Notes under the pieces: generated by a model
What the model saw: the letters and a program-made list of their open reading frames with translations, nothing else
Told to the model about the DNA's origin: nothing
The model's database searches: none
In this document: piece by piece, positions 42,986 to 50,682 of the stretch
How the letters are laid out: each line of letters begins with the position of its first letter
Numbering within the stretch: position 1 is the first letter of the stretch
Origin: CAVQBJ01 sp963724405
GTDB taxonomy: Bacteria; Actinomycetota; Thermoleophilia; Solirubrobacterales; Solirubrobacteraceae
DNA length: 64,000 nt
Reading direction: 5' to 3'
Assembly: GCA_963724405.1 (NCBI GenBank)
Contig: CAVRUQ010000016.1
Coordinates: 186,001 to 250,000, forward strand
Made by a program: the position numbers and the translations under genes

Positions 42986-43777
42986 TCAGGACGGTGGCGA
43001 CGGGTCACTGACGAGCGCCGCGAGCGCCCGCTCGCGCAGCGCGACGACCGCGGCATCGGTGCGCGACCGCGGGCGCGGCAGCGGCACCTCGAGCTCGGCG
43101 AGGACCCGCCCCGGGCGCGGCGAGAGGATCGTCACGCGGTCGGCGAGCACGATCGCCTCCTCGACGTCGTGCGTGACGAACACGACGGTTCGCGGCTCGC
43201 GCGCGAGGGCGTCGGTGAGCCAGCTCTGGATCTCCTGGCGGGTGATCGCGTCGAGTGCGCCGAACGGCTCGTCCAGGCAGAGCACGGGCTTGCCCGCGAG
43301 CAGCGTGCGCAGGAAGGCGACGCGCTGGCGCATCCCGCCCGAGAGCTCGAAGGGCCGCGCGTGCTCGAAGCCGTCGAGCCCGAGCTCGGCGAACAGGGGC
43401 CGGGCGGTGTCGCGCGCCCGTTCGCGCGAGCGGCCGGCGACGCGCAGCGCGAGGCCGGCATTGTCGAGCGCGTTCAGCCACGGCAGCAGGAGGTCGTGCT
43501 GGGGCATCAGCGCGGCCGGCTCGCTCGTGATCGTCCCCCGCATCGGCGCCCCGAGCCCACAGATGAGCTCGAGCAGCGTCGTCTTGCCGCAGCCGCTCGG
43601 GCCGACGACGGCGCGCACCTCACGGCGCGCGACCGAGAAGGTGAGATCGTCGAGCGCGACGAGCGTGCGCGAACGCCGGTCGCGGTACTCGGCGCGTACC
43701 CCCTCCGCTCGCACCGCCGGCCCGGAGTCGTGTCCCTCCAGCGGCGGCGGAAGGCGGAACTCCAGCTCGGTCGTCAA
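42986..43777 (-). CDS. thiZ: ABC importer ATPase for thiamine pyrimidine precursor (ThiZ-like)
   Basis: This 263-residue ATPase has Walker A GPSGCGKTT, signature LSGGMRQRVAFLRTL and Walker B VLCLDEPFGALD. It is the first gene after the TPP riboswitch. The same module (ATPase, permease, NMT1-like protein) imports formylaminopyrimidine in other bacteria. SsuB/TauB-type ATPases look alike, but the riboswitch decides for thiamine. Confidence 0.87.
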   Translation of the reverse strand: MTTELEFRLPPPLEGHDSGPAVRAEGVRAEYRDRRSRTLVALDDLTFSVARREVRAVVGPSGCGKTTLLELICGLGAPMRGTITSEPAALMPQHDLLLPWLNALDNAGLALRVAGRSRERARDTARPLFAELGLDGFEHARPFELSGGMRQRVAFLRTLLAGKPVLCLDEPFGALDAITRQEIQSWLTDALAREPRTVVFVTHDVEEAIVLADRVTILSPRPGRVLAELEVPLPRPRSRTDAAVVALRERALAALVSDPSPPS

Positions 43778-43782
43778 TGCGC

Positions 43783-43895
43783 TCCCTTCGCGGGCATTAC
43801 CCCGGCAGGTTCAAAGGGTCAGCGCCGGGCGGGCCCGTAGCCCTGACAGCGCCATCTCAGCCGGCCTTCCCGCCAGCACCCCTGGGTGTTCTCGA
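43783..43895 (-). promoter_or_regulatory. TPP riboswitch (THI element)
   Basis: Read on the minus strand, the conserved parts come in order: GGGGTGCTGGCGGGAAGGC, CTGAGATGGC, ACCCTTTGAACCTG and GGTAATGCCCGCGAAGGGAG. These are the thi-box hallmarks that bind thiamine pyrophosphate. The end is only a few bases from the thiZ start codon, so TPP binding probably blocks translation start. Confidence 0.95.
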
Positions 43896-43906
43896 CCGGC
43901 CTGATG

Positions 43907-44536
43907 CTAGCGCGGCGGGGCGTCGCGCGTTCGGGCAGCGGGCGCGCCGGCCGGTCGCGCCGGCGCCCGGCGCTCGCGGAAGGCGCGGGCCTTGGCGCGG
44001 TTGCCGCACACGGCCATATCGCACCAGGACGATGAGCGGTTGCGCGAATGGTCGTAGAACACCCAGCGGCAGTCGTCGGCCGTGCAGGCCTTCAGGCGGC
44101 GCCAGGTGCCTTCGGCGTCGGCCCGGGCGATGATCGCGAACAGCCGGGCGATCGCCCCGTCGAATCCGCGCGCCGCCGGACGCAGCTCGCTGGCGCAGTC
44201 GGGATCGATCACGACCGCGACCGGCGCCGCGGCGCTCGCCGCGTTGACGATGCGCAGCGAGCGTTCGTCGACCGCGAGGCCGCTGTGGGCGGCGAGCACG
44301 TCGCGCAGCGCCTCGCGCAGCGCCAGGGCACGCGCCAGCTCCTCGTCGCCGACGCGGTCGCGCGCACCGATCAGGCCGTGCCGGCGCAACCAGCGTGCGA
44401 GCGCGCGGGCGTCGGTGAGCTCCTCGCGGCCCGCTTCGATGTCGACCGAGTTGCAGAACGCGCGCACGAGCTCGAGCTCGCCCGGGGCCCCCTCGCGCCC
44501 GTGCGCCTGGTCGACGGGTGTCGCCTCGCCGGTCAT
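43907..44536 (-). CDS. CGNR zinc-finger / ABATE domain regulator
   Basis: This 209-residue protein has an N-terminal ABATE (stress-induced putative regulator) domain (ELVRAFCNSVDIEAGREELTDARALARWL) and a C-terminal CGNR finger: CTADDCRWVFYDHSRNRSSSWCDMAVCGNRAKARAFRER with four Cys. It is a likely transcription factor. A TACGCT box lies 6 bases before ATG 44536. It faces a small basic protein across a 103-bp gap with palindromes. Confidence 0.87.
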   Translation of the reverse strand: MTGEATPVDQAHGREGAPGELELVRAFCNSVDIEAGREELTDARALARWLRRHGLIGARDRVGDEELARALALREALRDVLAAHSGLAVDERSLRIVNAASAAAPVAVVIDPDCASELRPAARGFDGAIARLFAIIARADAEGTWRRLKACTADDCRWVFYDHSRNRSSSWCDMAVCGNRAKARAFRERRAPARPAGAPAARTRDAPPR

Positions 44537-44542
44537 GAGGAA

Positions 44543-44548
44543 AGCGTA
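44543..44548 (-). promoter_or_regulatory. -10 box TACGCT, leaderless-type promoter
   Basis: On the minus strand TACGCT ends 6 bases before ATG 44536 of the CGNR regulator gene. Confidence 0.5.
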
Positions 44549-44558
44549 TCGCGCCCAT

Positions 44559-44603
44559 AACCAATCAGAGTGGAAGGACGGTTAGTAACCGGTACCATTG
44601 GTT
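44559..44603. promoter_or_regulatory. Palindromes between the CGNR gene and a small gene
   Basis: GGTTAGTAACC (44580-44590) is an 11-base palindrome. AACCAAT (44559-44565) and ATTGGTT (44597-44603) are inverted around it. GTAAC/GTTAC-type sites are common operators for HxlR- and CGNR-like regulators. The CGNR protein could bind here (inference). Confidence 0.4.
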
Positions 44604-44639
44604 TGTCAGTTACGAACTGCGGCGAAGGAGATGCGGCAA

Positions 44640-44834
44640 ATGGACTCCTCCTACCTGCACCTGCAACTCGCGCTCGCCCGGGCGCGGGAGCTCCAGGAGC
44701 GCGCGAACGCGGCGCGTCCCACGTCGGTCGGCCCGCGGGTGCCCGGGCGGGCGCCCGCCGCCCCGCGGGTGCGGCGGGTCCACTGGCGGGCGATCGTGAC
44801 GCGCAGGCGGCGCCGCCGGATGGGCGCCGCCTGA
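44640..44834 (+). CDS. Small basic protein, 64 residues
   Basis: This 64-residue protein has a short helix (YLHLQLALARARELQERANAARP) and an arginine-rich end (TRRRRRRMGAA). Start ATG 44640 has AAGGAG 9 bases upstream; ATG 44631 would be too near it. It is divergent from the CGNR regulator gene. No family is recognised. Confidence 0.6.
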   Translation: MDSSYLHLQLALARARELQERANAARPTSVGPRVPGRAPAAPRVRRVHWRAIVTRRRRRRMGAA

Positions 44835-44840
44835 CGCGCC

Positions 44841-46280
44841 TCAGCGCGCCGCCGGCAGGGCGAGACCCGGCTGCGTGAGCGCGCGGACGAAGTCCTCGAG
44901 CTGGCGCGTCGTCCAGCACTCGAACGCGACGCAATGCTGCTCGTAGGCGGAGATCACCGAGTCCCCGTAGTTCCAGTACAGGCGGGGCTCGGGGTTCAGC
45001 CAGAACGTGCGCCCGGCCTTCGCCGCGATCGACGCGAACGTATCGGCCCGAGGATCGCGCCCGTTCGTGCGCGCGTCTCCGAGCACGATCACGGTCGCCC
45101 GCGGATGCAGGTCGTCCTCGACGAGGGTGCGGAACTCCGACCACACGCGCCCGTAGTCGGTGTAGCCCGAGATGTCGGCCACCCCGGCGTCCTTGCCGAT
45201 GCGCTCGGACACCGTCCGGAAGTTGCGCTCGGTCGCGAAGATGTCGGTCACCTCGCTGATGCGCTCGATGAACACGAACGAGCGCATCTTGCGAAACGAG
45301 TCGTGGAGGGCGTGGAGGACCGACAGAAAGAAGACCGAGGCTGACGTGACGCTCGTCGAGACGTCGCACAACACGTAGATCTCGGGGCGGCGGGGGCGGC
45401 GCGGACGGTACTTCAGGACGACCGGAACCCCGCCGGTCTGCAGCGAGGCGCGCATCGTGCGGCGGACGTCGACATGCGCGTGGCGCCGATGCCCACGGGC
45501 CTGCAGCCCCTGCGTGGCGAGCCGGCGGCGCAGCTGCGCGACGACGCGATGGACCGCGGCGAGATCCTGCAGCGGGCCCGACGGCAGGGCGCGGTCGAGC
45601 TCGTTGAGAGGGCGCGAAGGCGGCAGCGTGCGGGTGCGTTCGATCTGCGCGCGTTCCAGCTCGCGTCGCAACAGCGCCTCGAACCGGCGCAGGCCGTCGC
45701 GCGGCAGTCCCCCGCGGCGCGGATCGCCCGGCGGCAGCTCGGTCTGGGGCTCGGCCCGCAGCTCGAGCGAGCGGCGGATCCGCTGCACGTCGACGCCGAC
45801 GACGCCCGATCCCTGCCCCCGCTGGCCGAAGGCGGCGATCGCCAGGCGGGCGAGATCGCGCATCCGGCTCTCGTCGCCGGCCCTGACGGCCTCGGCGATC
45901 TGGCGGCGCAGCTCCTCGATGTCGAGATCGGCGGCGTCGGCGGTGGCGCCGCCGCCCTGCTCGCGGACGTCCTCGCGCATCGCCGCCGCCTCGACGGCGC
46001 GGAAGAAGAAGCGGTCGAAGACGAGCTCGAAGACGCGGCGGTCCTCCTGGCTCTTGGCGAGCGTCGCCGCGAGCGCCTCGCGGAAGTCGCGCTGGGAGGT
46101 CCACTCGATCGCCTCGAGGGCGGCGAACGCGTCGAGCAGGGCCGACGTGCCCACGGCCACGCCCTCGGCGCGCAGCTCCTCTCCGAAGGCGAGCAGCTGT
46201 CCGGCGAAGCCGCCGGGCAGGGCCGACCCCGGCCGGCGGCCGGGCGCGCCAACGGCGCTAGGCGGTTGGGGCGCGGACAT
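44841..46280 (-). CDS. VWA-domain protein, CoxE-like
   Basis: This 479-residue protein has a C-terminal von Willebrand A domain with a metal site CDVSTS (DxSxS) and a long helical, charged N-terminal part. It overlaps the MoxR gene by 23 bp. MoxR-VWA pairs act as chaperones that insert cofactors or ready enzyme complexes. No obvious target enzyme is next door. Confidence 0.87.
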   Translation of the reverse strand: MSAPQPPSAVGAPGRRPGSALPGGFAGQLLAFGEELRAEGVAVGTSALLDAFAALEAIEWTSQRDFREALAATLAKSQEDRRVFELVFDRFFFRAVEAAAMREDVREQGGGATADAADLDIEELRRQIAEAVRAGDESRMRDLARLAIAAFGQRGQGSGVVGVDVQRIRRSLELRAEPQTELPPGDPRRGGLPRDGLRRFEALLRRELERAQIERTRTLPPSRPLNELDRALPSGPLQDLAAVHRVVAQLRRRLATQGLQARGHRRHAHVDVRRTMRASLQTGGVPVVLKYRPRRPRRPEIYVLCDVSTSVTSASVFFLSVLHALHDSFRKMRSFVFIERISEVTDIFATERNFRTVSERIGKDAGVADISGYTDYGRVWSEFRTLVEDDLHPRATVIVLGDARTNGRDPRADTFASIAAKAGRTFWLNPEPRLYWNYGDSVISAYEQHCVAFECWTTRQLEDFVRALTQPGLALPAAR

Positions 46281-47178
46281 CGCTCTCGCTCGCGGCGAGT
46301 GGCTCGGCGCGCGGAAGCTTCAGGCCGACCCGCTCGCTGACGATGTCGAGGTCGGTTCGATGCTTGACGATCACCGACAGCGTCTCGGTGAAGACGTCGG
46401 CGTCGATCTCGTCCACCCCCAACAGCAGCAGGGCGCGGGCCCAGTCGATCGACTCGGCGATCGACGGGGGCTTCTTGAGGTCGAGCTCGCGCACCATCCC
46501 GATGATCTCGACCAGCCGGCGGGCGACGGCCTCGGGGAGCTCGGGCGCGTGCAGCCGGACGATCTCGAGCTCGTGCTCGAGCGCGGGGTAGTCGAGCCAC
46601 AGGTAGAGGCAGCGGCGCTTGAGCGCCTCGGTCAGCTCGCGCGAGTTGTTCGAGGTGAGCAGCACGACCGGGTGCGTGCGCGATCCCACGCGTCCGAGCT
46701 CGGGGATCGAGATCTGGAAGTCCGACAGCACCTCGAGGAGCATCGCCTCGAACTCCTGGTCGGTCTTGTCGATCTCGTCGATGAGGAGCACGACGGGTGT
46801 CTCGGAGGCGATGGCGGTCATGAGCGGGCGAGGGAGCAGGAACTCCTCGCCGAAGATGTCGTCCTGGACGCGGTCCCAGCCGGTCCCGTCGGCCTCGGCC
46901 TGGATGCGCAGCAGCTGCTTGCGGTAGTTCCACTCGTACAGCGCCTTGGCCTCGTCGAGGCCCTCGTAGCACTGCAGGCGCACGAGCTCGCGCCCGAGAT
47001 ACGCCGCGAGCGCCTTGGCAAGCTCGGTCTTGCCGACCCCGGCCGGGCCCTCGACGAGCACGGGCTTGCCGAGCTTGGTGGCCAGGAACGCGACCAGGGC
47101 CGTCGAGTCGCCGGGCAGATAGCCGACCTCCCGCAGGCCCTCGGCGACGTCGATGGCGGAGGCGGGCGACGCGGGCAT
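46258..47178 (-). CDS. MoxR family AAA+ ATPase
   Basis: This 306-residue ATPase has Walker A GPAGVGKTELAKAL, Walker B VLLIDEIDKTDQEFEAML, the sensor part VVLLTSNNSRELTEALKRRCLYLWLDYP and a C-terminal lid. It is first in the moxR-VWA operon. I choose ATG 47178; an earlier in-frame start would read into a weak N-terminus. The small membrane gene on the other strand starts nearby. Confidence 0.9.
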   Translation of the reverse strand: MPASPASAIDVAEGLREVGYLPGDSTALVAFLATKLGKPVLVEGPAGVGKTELAKALAAYLGRELVRLQCYEGLDEAKALYEWNYRKQLLRIQAEADGTGWDRVQDDIFGEEFLLPRPLMTAIASETPVVLLIDEIDKTDQEFEAMLLEVLSDFQISIPELGRVGSRTHPVVLLTSNNSRELTEALKRRCLYLWLDYPALEHELEIVRLHAPELPEAVARRLVEIIGMVRELDLKKPPSIAESIDWARALLLLGVDEIDADVFTETLSVIVKHRTDLDIVSERVGLKLPRAEPLAASESDVRAPTA

Positions 47179-47206
47179 ACTGGGCGACAATGATAGGACC
47201 CGCTCG

Positions 47207-47440
47207 TTGCTCGGCCACCTGACCGTCGTCCTCGCGGCGGATCCCGCCGGCACGCCGTACCTCCTCGGGATCGTCGCCGGGTTCGCGGTCGGCGTCCTCG
47301 GTCACCTGTTCGCGGTGCCCGCCCTGGTCATCCTCGGGATCGCGATCATCCTCGTCACGACACTGCTGTTCCTGATCGCCAGCGACCCGACGAGCAGCTC
47401 CTACGCTCCGCTGGGCGTCGCGGCGCCGGGCGGCGCCTGA
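47207..47440 (+). CDS. Small two-helix membrane protein
   Basis: This 77-residue protein has two hydrophobic segments (YLLGIVAGFAVGVLGHLFAVPAL and VILGIAIILVTTLLFLIAS). TTG 47207 is favoured because a TAGGAC box lies 7 bases upstream; ATG 47153 is possible but would overlap the moxR gene. No family is recognised. It is divergent from moxR. Confidence 0.58.
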   Translation: MLGHLTVVLAADPAGTPYLLGIVAGFAVGVLGHLFAVPALVILGIAIILVTTLLFLIASDPTSSSYAPLGVAAPGGA

Positions 47441-47449
47441 CGCGCCGCG

Positions 47450-48340
47450 TCAGCGCGGGCGCCGCGCGACGGGCGGGTCGTCGGCGAACGGATCGCCGAC
47501 CGGCGGGTCGTCGAAGGACAGCTGAGCCGCGTCCTCACGGGTGACGGCGCGGCGGGTGGGTCGGCGGGTCGCGTCGTCACCGGCCGGCGGCGCGGGATGG
47601 CGCGGACGCTCATCGACGCGGGGCTCGCGGGTTCGGGTGACGTCAGCCTCCGGGCCGGCGTCCGCGCGGTCCGCCGCGTACGGCGACGCCGGGTCCCGCG
47701 GCTCGGCGGCTCGTGGCGGTCGCGGCTCGGCCGCGCGGGGCGGTCGCGGCTCCGGGGCTGGCGGCCCGCGCCGGCGCGCGTTCTCGTCGAGCACGAGCGG
47801 CGGCTCCGGACGCGCCGCGGCGCGCATGCGCCAGCCGGCGTAGCTGAGCGCGAGCGCGACGAACAGGGCGACGAAGATGCCCCACGTGATCCCCTCCGTG
47901 TACAGCACGCCGCTGTTGTGCAGCCCGGGCTTGTCGAGCATCCGGTAGAAGATGAGAATTGCGGCCCACGCGCCCGCGAGCATGATCACCGTGCCGTCGC
48001 CGCCGGGCAGATGGAACGCCCGGTCCTCGGCGCGCGCGAACAACACACCGAGCACGAACACGCATACCAGCAGCACCGCCGCCTCGACGAACGAGAAGGC
48101 ACCGAAGGCCGAGAAGGAGCCGTTGGCGGTCCGCGGAACGGACGTCCCCTTCACCACGAAGATCCCGGTGTTCGTGTACCAGGGCAGGAGCATCGTGACG
48201 AACAGGCCGAGCGCGGCCGCGGCCGCCAGGCGTTGATCGGAGTGCATCGCGCGCCAGGCGGAGGCGATCCGCGTGGCCGCGCCGCGCGGCCCGGACGCGT
48301 GGGGACGGTGCCCGCCGGTCTCGGTGGAGCGTGTGCTCAT
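47450..48340 (-). CDS. Membrane protein with proline/arginine-rich tail
   Basis: This 296-residue protein has about four transmembrane helices in its first 170 residues and a long charged tail. The tail contains a repeated EPRPPRAA unit (two copies), then acidic and basic parts. No family is recognised. The tail is likely disordered and cytoplasmic. It ends 10 bp from the convergent small membrane gene. Confidence 0.68.
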   Translation of the reverse strand: MSTRSTETGGHRPHASGPRGAATRIASAWRAMHSDQRLAAAAALGLFVTMLLPWYTNTGIFVVKGTSVPRTANGSFSAFGAFSFVEAAVLLVCVFVLGVLFARAEDRAFHLPGGDGTVIMLAGAWAAILIFYRMLDKPGLHNSGVLYTEGITWGIFVALFVALALSYAGWRMRAAARPEPPLVLDENARRRGPPAPEPRPPRAAEPRPPRAAEPRDPASPYAADRADAGPEADVTRTREPRVDERPRHPAPPAGDDATRRPTRRAVTREDAAQLSFDDPPVGDPFADDPPVARRPR

Positions 48341-48382
48341 GTGCCCGTGCCCCTCAACGGGGACGACGGCCGCCGGCCATCG

Positions 48383-48850
48383 TCATGCGGGGACGCTCGC
48401 CTGCTCGCGCATCCGCCCGAGCAGGAGATCGGCGTCGGCGTCGGAGATCGTTCGCAGCTGGCCCTGGAACGCGAGCTTCCAGTGCTCGCGGGGCCACTTG
48501 CCGATGTGAGCGAGATCGTCGACGAGCGTCTCGGCCGGCAGCCACTGGTCCTCGCCCAGGACGAGCTCGGGCTCGGTCGGCAGGCGCCACGGATACGGAT
48601 CGGCCTTGCCGGGCTTGCCGGGCCACACCGGCGTGCGGTCCTCGAACATCTCGCCGGTCACGAGCACGCTCGCGGCGAAGCACATGCGCTGCGTGAGGTA
48701 GAGGACGATCCGGTCCGCAACCTCCATGTCGAGCGCCTGGCGGCGCCGGCGCTCCTTGCACCCGATGAGGCGAAAACCGAGCTCGCTCGTGACGGCGTAG
48801 TTGGCCGGGGAGCCGGTAAGGATCCAGGTTTGGGGCGCTGCGACGGACAC
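48383..48850 (-). CDS. EVE domain protein (PUA-like fold)
   Basis: This 155-residue protein has the EVE pattern: WILTGSPANYAVTSELGFRLIGCKERRRRQALDMEVADRIVLYLTQRMCFAASVLVTGEMFEDRTPVW and a late YPWRLPTEPELVL part. EVE domains bind modified bases in DNA or RNA. GTG 48850 follows a TACAAT box 6 bases upstream. It is a single-gene unit. Confidence 0.78.
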   Translation of the reverse strand: MSVAAPQTWILTGSPANYAVTSELGFRLIGCKERRRRQALDMEVADRIVLYLTQRMCFAASVLVTGEMFEDRTPVWPGKPGKADPYPWRLPTEPELVLGEDQWLPAETLVDDLAHIGKWPREHWKLAFQGQLRTISDADADLLLGRMREQASVPA

Positions 48851-48856
48851 CCGCCG

Positions 48857-48862
48857 ATTGTA
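48857..48862 (-). promoter_or_regulatory. -10 box TACAAT, leaderless-type promoter
   Basis: On the minus strand TACAAT ends 6 bases before GTG 48850 of the EVE-domain gene. Confidence 0.55.
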
Positions 48863-48890
48863 CGCGCGGCACCCGGGGCCGATGCGACCC

Positions 48891-49418
48891 TCAGCGAATC
48901 GGGATGTCCTGGACCTCGGAGGGGCGCTCGGGCGGCGGGCCCTGCATGCGCTCGACGAGCCAGTCGATGACGGCGCGGGTGAGCAGCAGGATCTGGCGGA
49001 TGACCTCGTACAGCTGCTCGCGCAGCTCCCCCGGGAGCAGGGCGTTCAGCGACTCCACGAGCTCGAAGAGCGCGCGCAGCTCCCCGCCGAGCTCGCGGGT
49101 CGGCTCGGCTGCCGCCCACCCGCTGGGCGGGGTCTGGGGGCCCGGCTCGGGCGCGGATCCGGGCCCGAGCCCGGCGGCCGAGTCCCCGCCGCCGTCCCCG
49201 GCGCCCCCGGCCGCTCCGGGGCCGCGCGGCCCGCCGGCCCCGCCCGCTCCGCCCGTCGCTCCCGCACCGCCCGCTCCGCCGCCACCCCCGGGCCGGGCCG
49301 CCGCCCGCGTCGGATCGGCTCCGACGGCGTCGAAGGCGAGGCGCTCGGCGGCGGCGTGCGCGTGGCGGACGTGCTCGCGCAGGGCGGCGAGCGGGTCCTC
49401 CGTCGAGCGGTCAGGCAC
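48891..49418 (-). CDS. Hypothetical protein with glycine-rich linker
   Basis: This 175-residue protein has a short N-terminal helix, a low-complexity Gly/Ala/Pro linker (about residues 40-95) and a C-terminal helical part (ELRALFELVESLNALLPGELREQLYEVIRQILLLTRAVIDWLVERM). GTG 49418 is chosen because GGGGAG lies 5 bases upstream. It overlaps the ArsA-like gene by 8 bp and is probably in its operon. Function unknown. Confidence 0.65.
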   Translation of the reverse strand: MPDRSTEDPLAALREHVRHAHAAAERLAFDAVGADPTRAAARPGGGGGAGGAGATGGAGGAGGPRGPGAAGGAGDGGGDSAAGLGPGSAPEPGPQTPPSGWAAAEPTRELGGELRALFELVESLNALLPGELREQLYEVIRQILLLTRAVIDWLVERMQGPPPERPSEVQDIPIR

Positions 49419-50619
49419 GGGCGCTCCCCGCACTCGCCGTCGCCGCCTGCGGCGCCTCGACGAAGTGGATGCGCAGCTCGCCGTCCTTGAACTCGGCCTC
49501 GTCGGGGCGATACCGACTCAGCGCCGGCGGCAGCATGATCGTGCGCTTGTGGTCGTCGACCCTGATGATCAGCTCGGGGCCGATCTGCTTCAGCGAGATA
49601 TCGCCCTTCTGCGCGAACGGGAGCGACAGCCGCAGCGTCGCCCCGTTCCGCTGCACCCTCAGGTCGTGGGCGAGCCGGTGATGGAGCACCTCCTCGGGCG
49701 CGGCCTGGGCATACAGCGACTCGCCGAGACGCTCGAGCATCGCGTGGCCGACCACCTCCTGGTCGAAGTACGGCGCGCACAGGACGGGCACCGGCGAGAA
49801 GGCGGCCCGCACCTCGGCGAGATGCTCCTGCTGTCGCTCGCGCCACCCGTCGAAGTAGGCGCCCACCTCGCTCGGGAACACGCGGTTGACGATGACCGCG
49901 TCGGTCAGATAGCCGTACAGGTTGAGGTAGGTGAACGTGCGGCGGGCCTCGTCGATGACCATGCGGTCGGGGTTCATGACGAGGCGGATCGTCACCCTCG
50001 AGCGATCGGCGAGGATCTCGTTCATCGCGACGAGGTTGCCCACGAGGCGCTGGACGTCGTCGAGGACGTCGTCCCCGGGGAGCGACACGTCGAGCACGGC
50101 CCGGGCGAACGGACGGGCGGCCGCGAGGATCTGGCTCTGCTGCGGGATCACCTTCTCGATCCACCAGCGCGCGACGTCGGGAAACGAGAGCAGGCGCAGC
50201 GTCTCGCCCGTCGGCGCGCAATCGACGATCACGACGTCGAAGTCGTCGCTCTCGTGGTGGCGCCGGAGCGCGAGCAGGCTGAACAGCTCGTCCATGCCGG
50301 GCGGCACGGTCAGCTCCTCGGCGGAGATGCGGTCGACCCCGCGCTGCACGAGCATCTCGCCGAGCCAGTCCTGGACGCCCGCCCAATTGCGCTCGAGCTC
50401 ATCCTGGGCGGCGATCTGCTGGCCCCAGAGGTTGTCGCCGATCACCGTCGGCTCGCCGCCGAGCACGGCGCCGAGGGCATCCGAGAGGCTGTGCGCGGGG
50501 TCGGTCGACATCACGATCGTGCGCAATCCGCGGGACGCGCAGCGCAGGGCGCTCGCCGCGGCCACCGATGTCTTCCCGACGCCGCCCTTGCCCGTGTACA
50601 GAATCGTCCGGCCCGCCAT
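49411..50619 (-). CDS. ArsA/GET3-type ATPase
   Basis: This 402-residue P-loop ATPase has the deviant Walker A GKGGVGKTS (residues 10-18), STDPAHSLSDALG (switch I type) and VIVDCAPTGETLRLL (switch II type), as in ArsA/GET3 proteins. No arsenite-binding Cys cluster is visible, so an arsenic role is not supported. The C-terminal part adds a beta-rich domain (RLSLPFAQKGDISLKQIGPELIIRVDDHKRTIMLP) like the alpha-crystallin-like end in some bacterial ArsA proteins. A TAGACT box is 8 bases before ATG 50619. Confidence 0.85.
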   Translation of the reverse strand: MAGRTILYTGKGGVGKTSVAAASALRCASRGLRTIVMSTDPAHSLSDALGAVLGGEPTVIGDNLWGQQIAAQDELERNWAGVQDWLGEMLVQRGVDRISAEELTVPPGMDELFSLLALRRHHESDDFDVVIVDCAPTGETLRLLSFPDVARWWIEKVIPQQSQILAAARPFARAVLDVSLPGDDVLDDVQRLVGNLVAMNEILADRSRVTIRLVMNPDRMVIDEARRTFTYLNLYGYLTDAVIVNRVFPSEVGAYFDGWRERQQEHLAEVRAAFSPVPVLCAPYFDQEVVGHAMLERLGESLYAQAAPEEVLHHRLAHDLRVQRNGATLRLSLPFAQKGDISLKQIGPELIIRVDDHKRTIMLPPALSRYRPDEAEFKDGELRIHFVEAPQAATASAGSARA

Positions 50620-50627
50620 TGCCGGTC

Positions 50628-50633
50628 AGTCTA
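50628..50633 (-). promoter_or_regulatory. -10 box TAGACT, leaderless-type promoter
   Basis: On the minus strand TAGACT ends 8 bases before ATG 50619 of the ArsA-like gene. Confidence 0.5.
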
Positions 50634-50682
50634 CGGTCGCGCCGGCAAGGCGTCGACCGGCCGCGCCGGTGCCCGCGGGCCG

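Noticed and set aside
49411..50619. Arsenite pump ATPase (arsenic resistance)
   Set aside because: The fold is ArsA/GET3-like, but the arsenite-binding cysteines are not visible and no arsB, arsR or arsC genes flank it.
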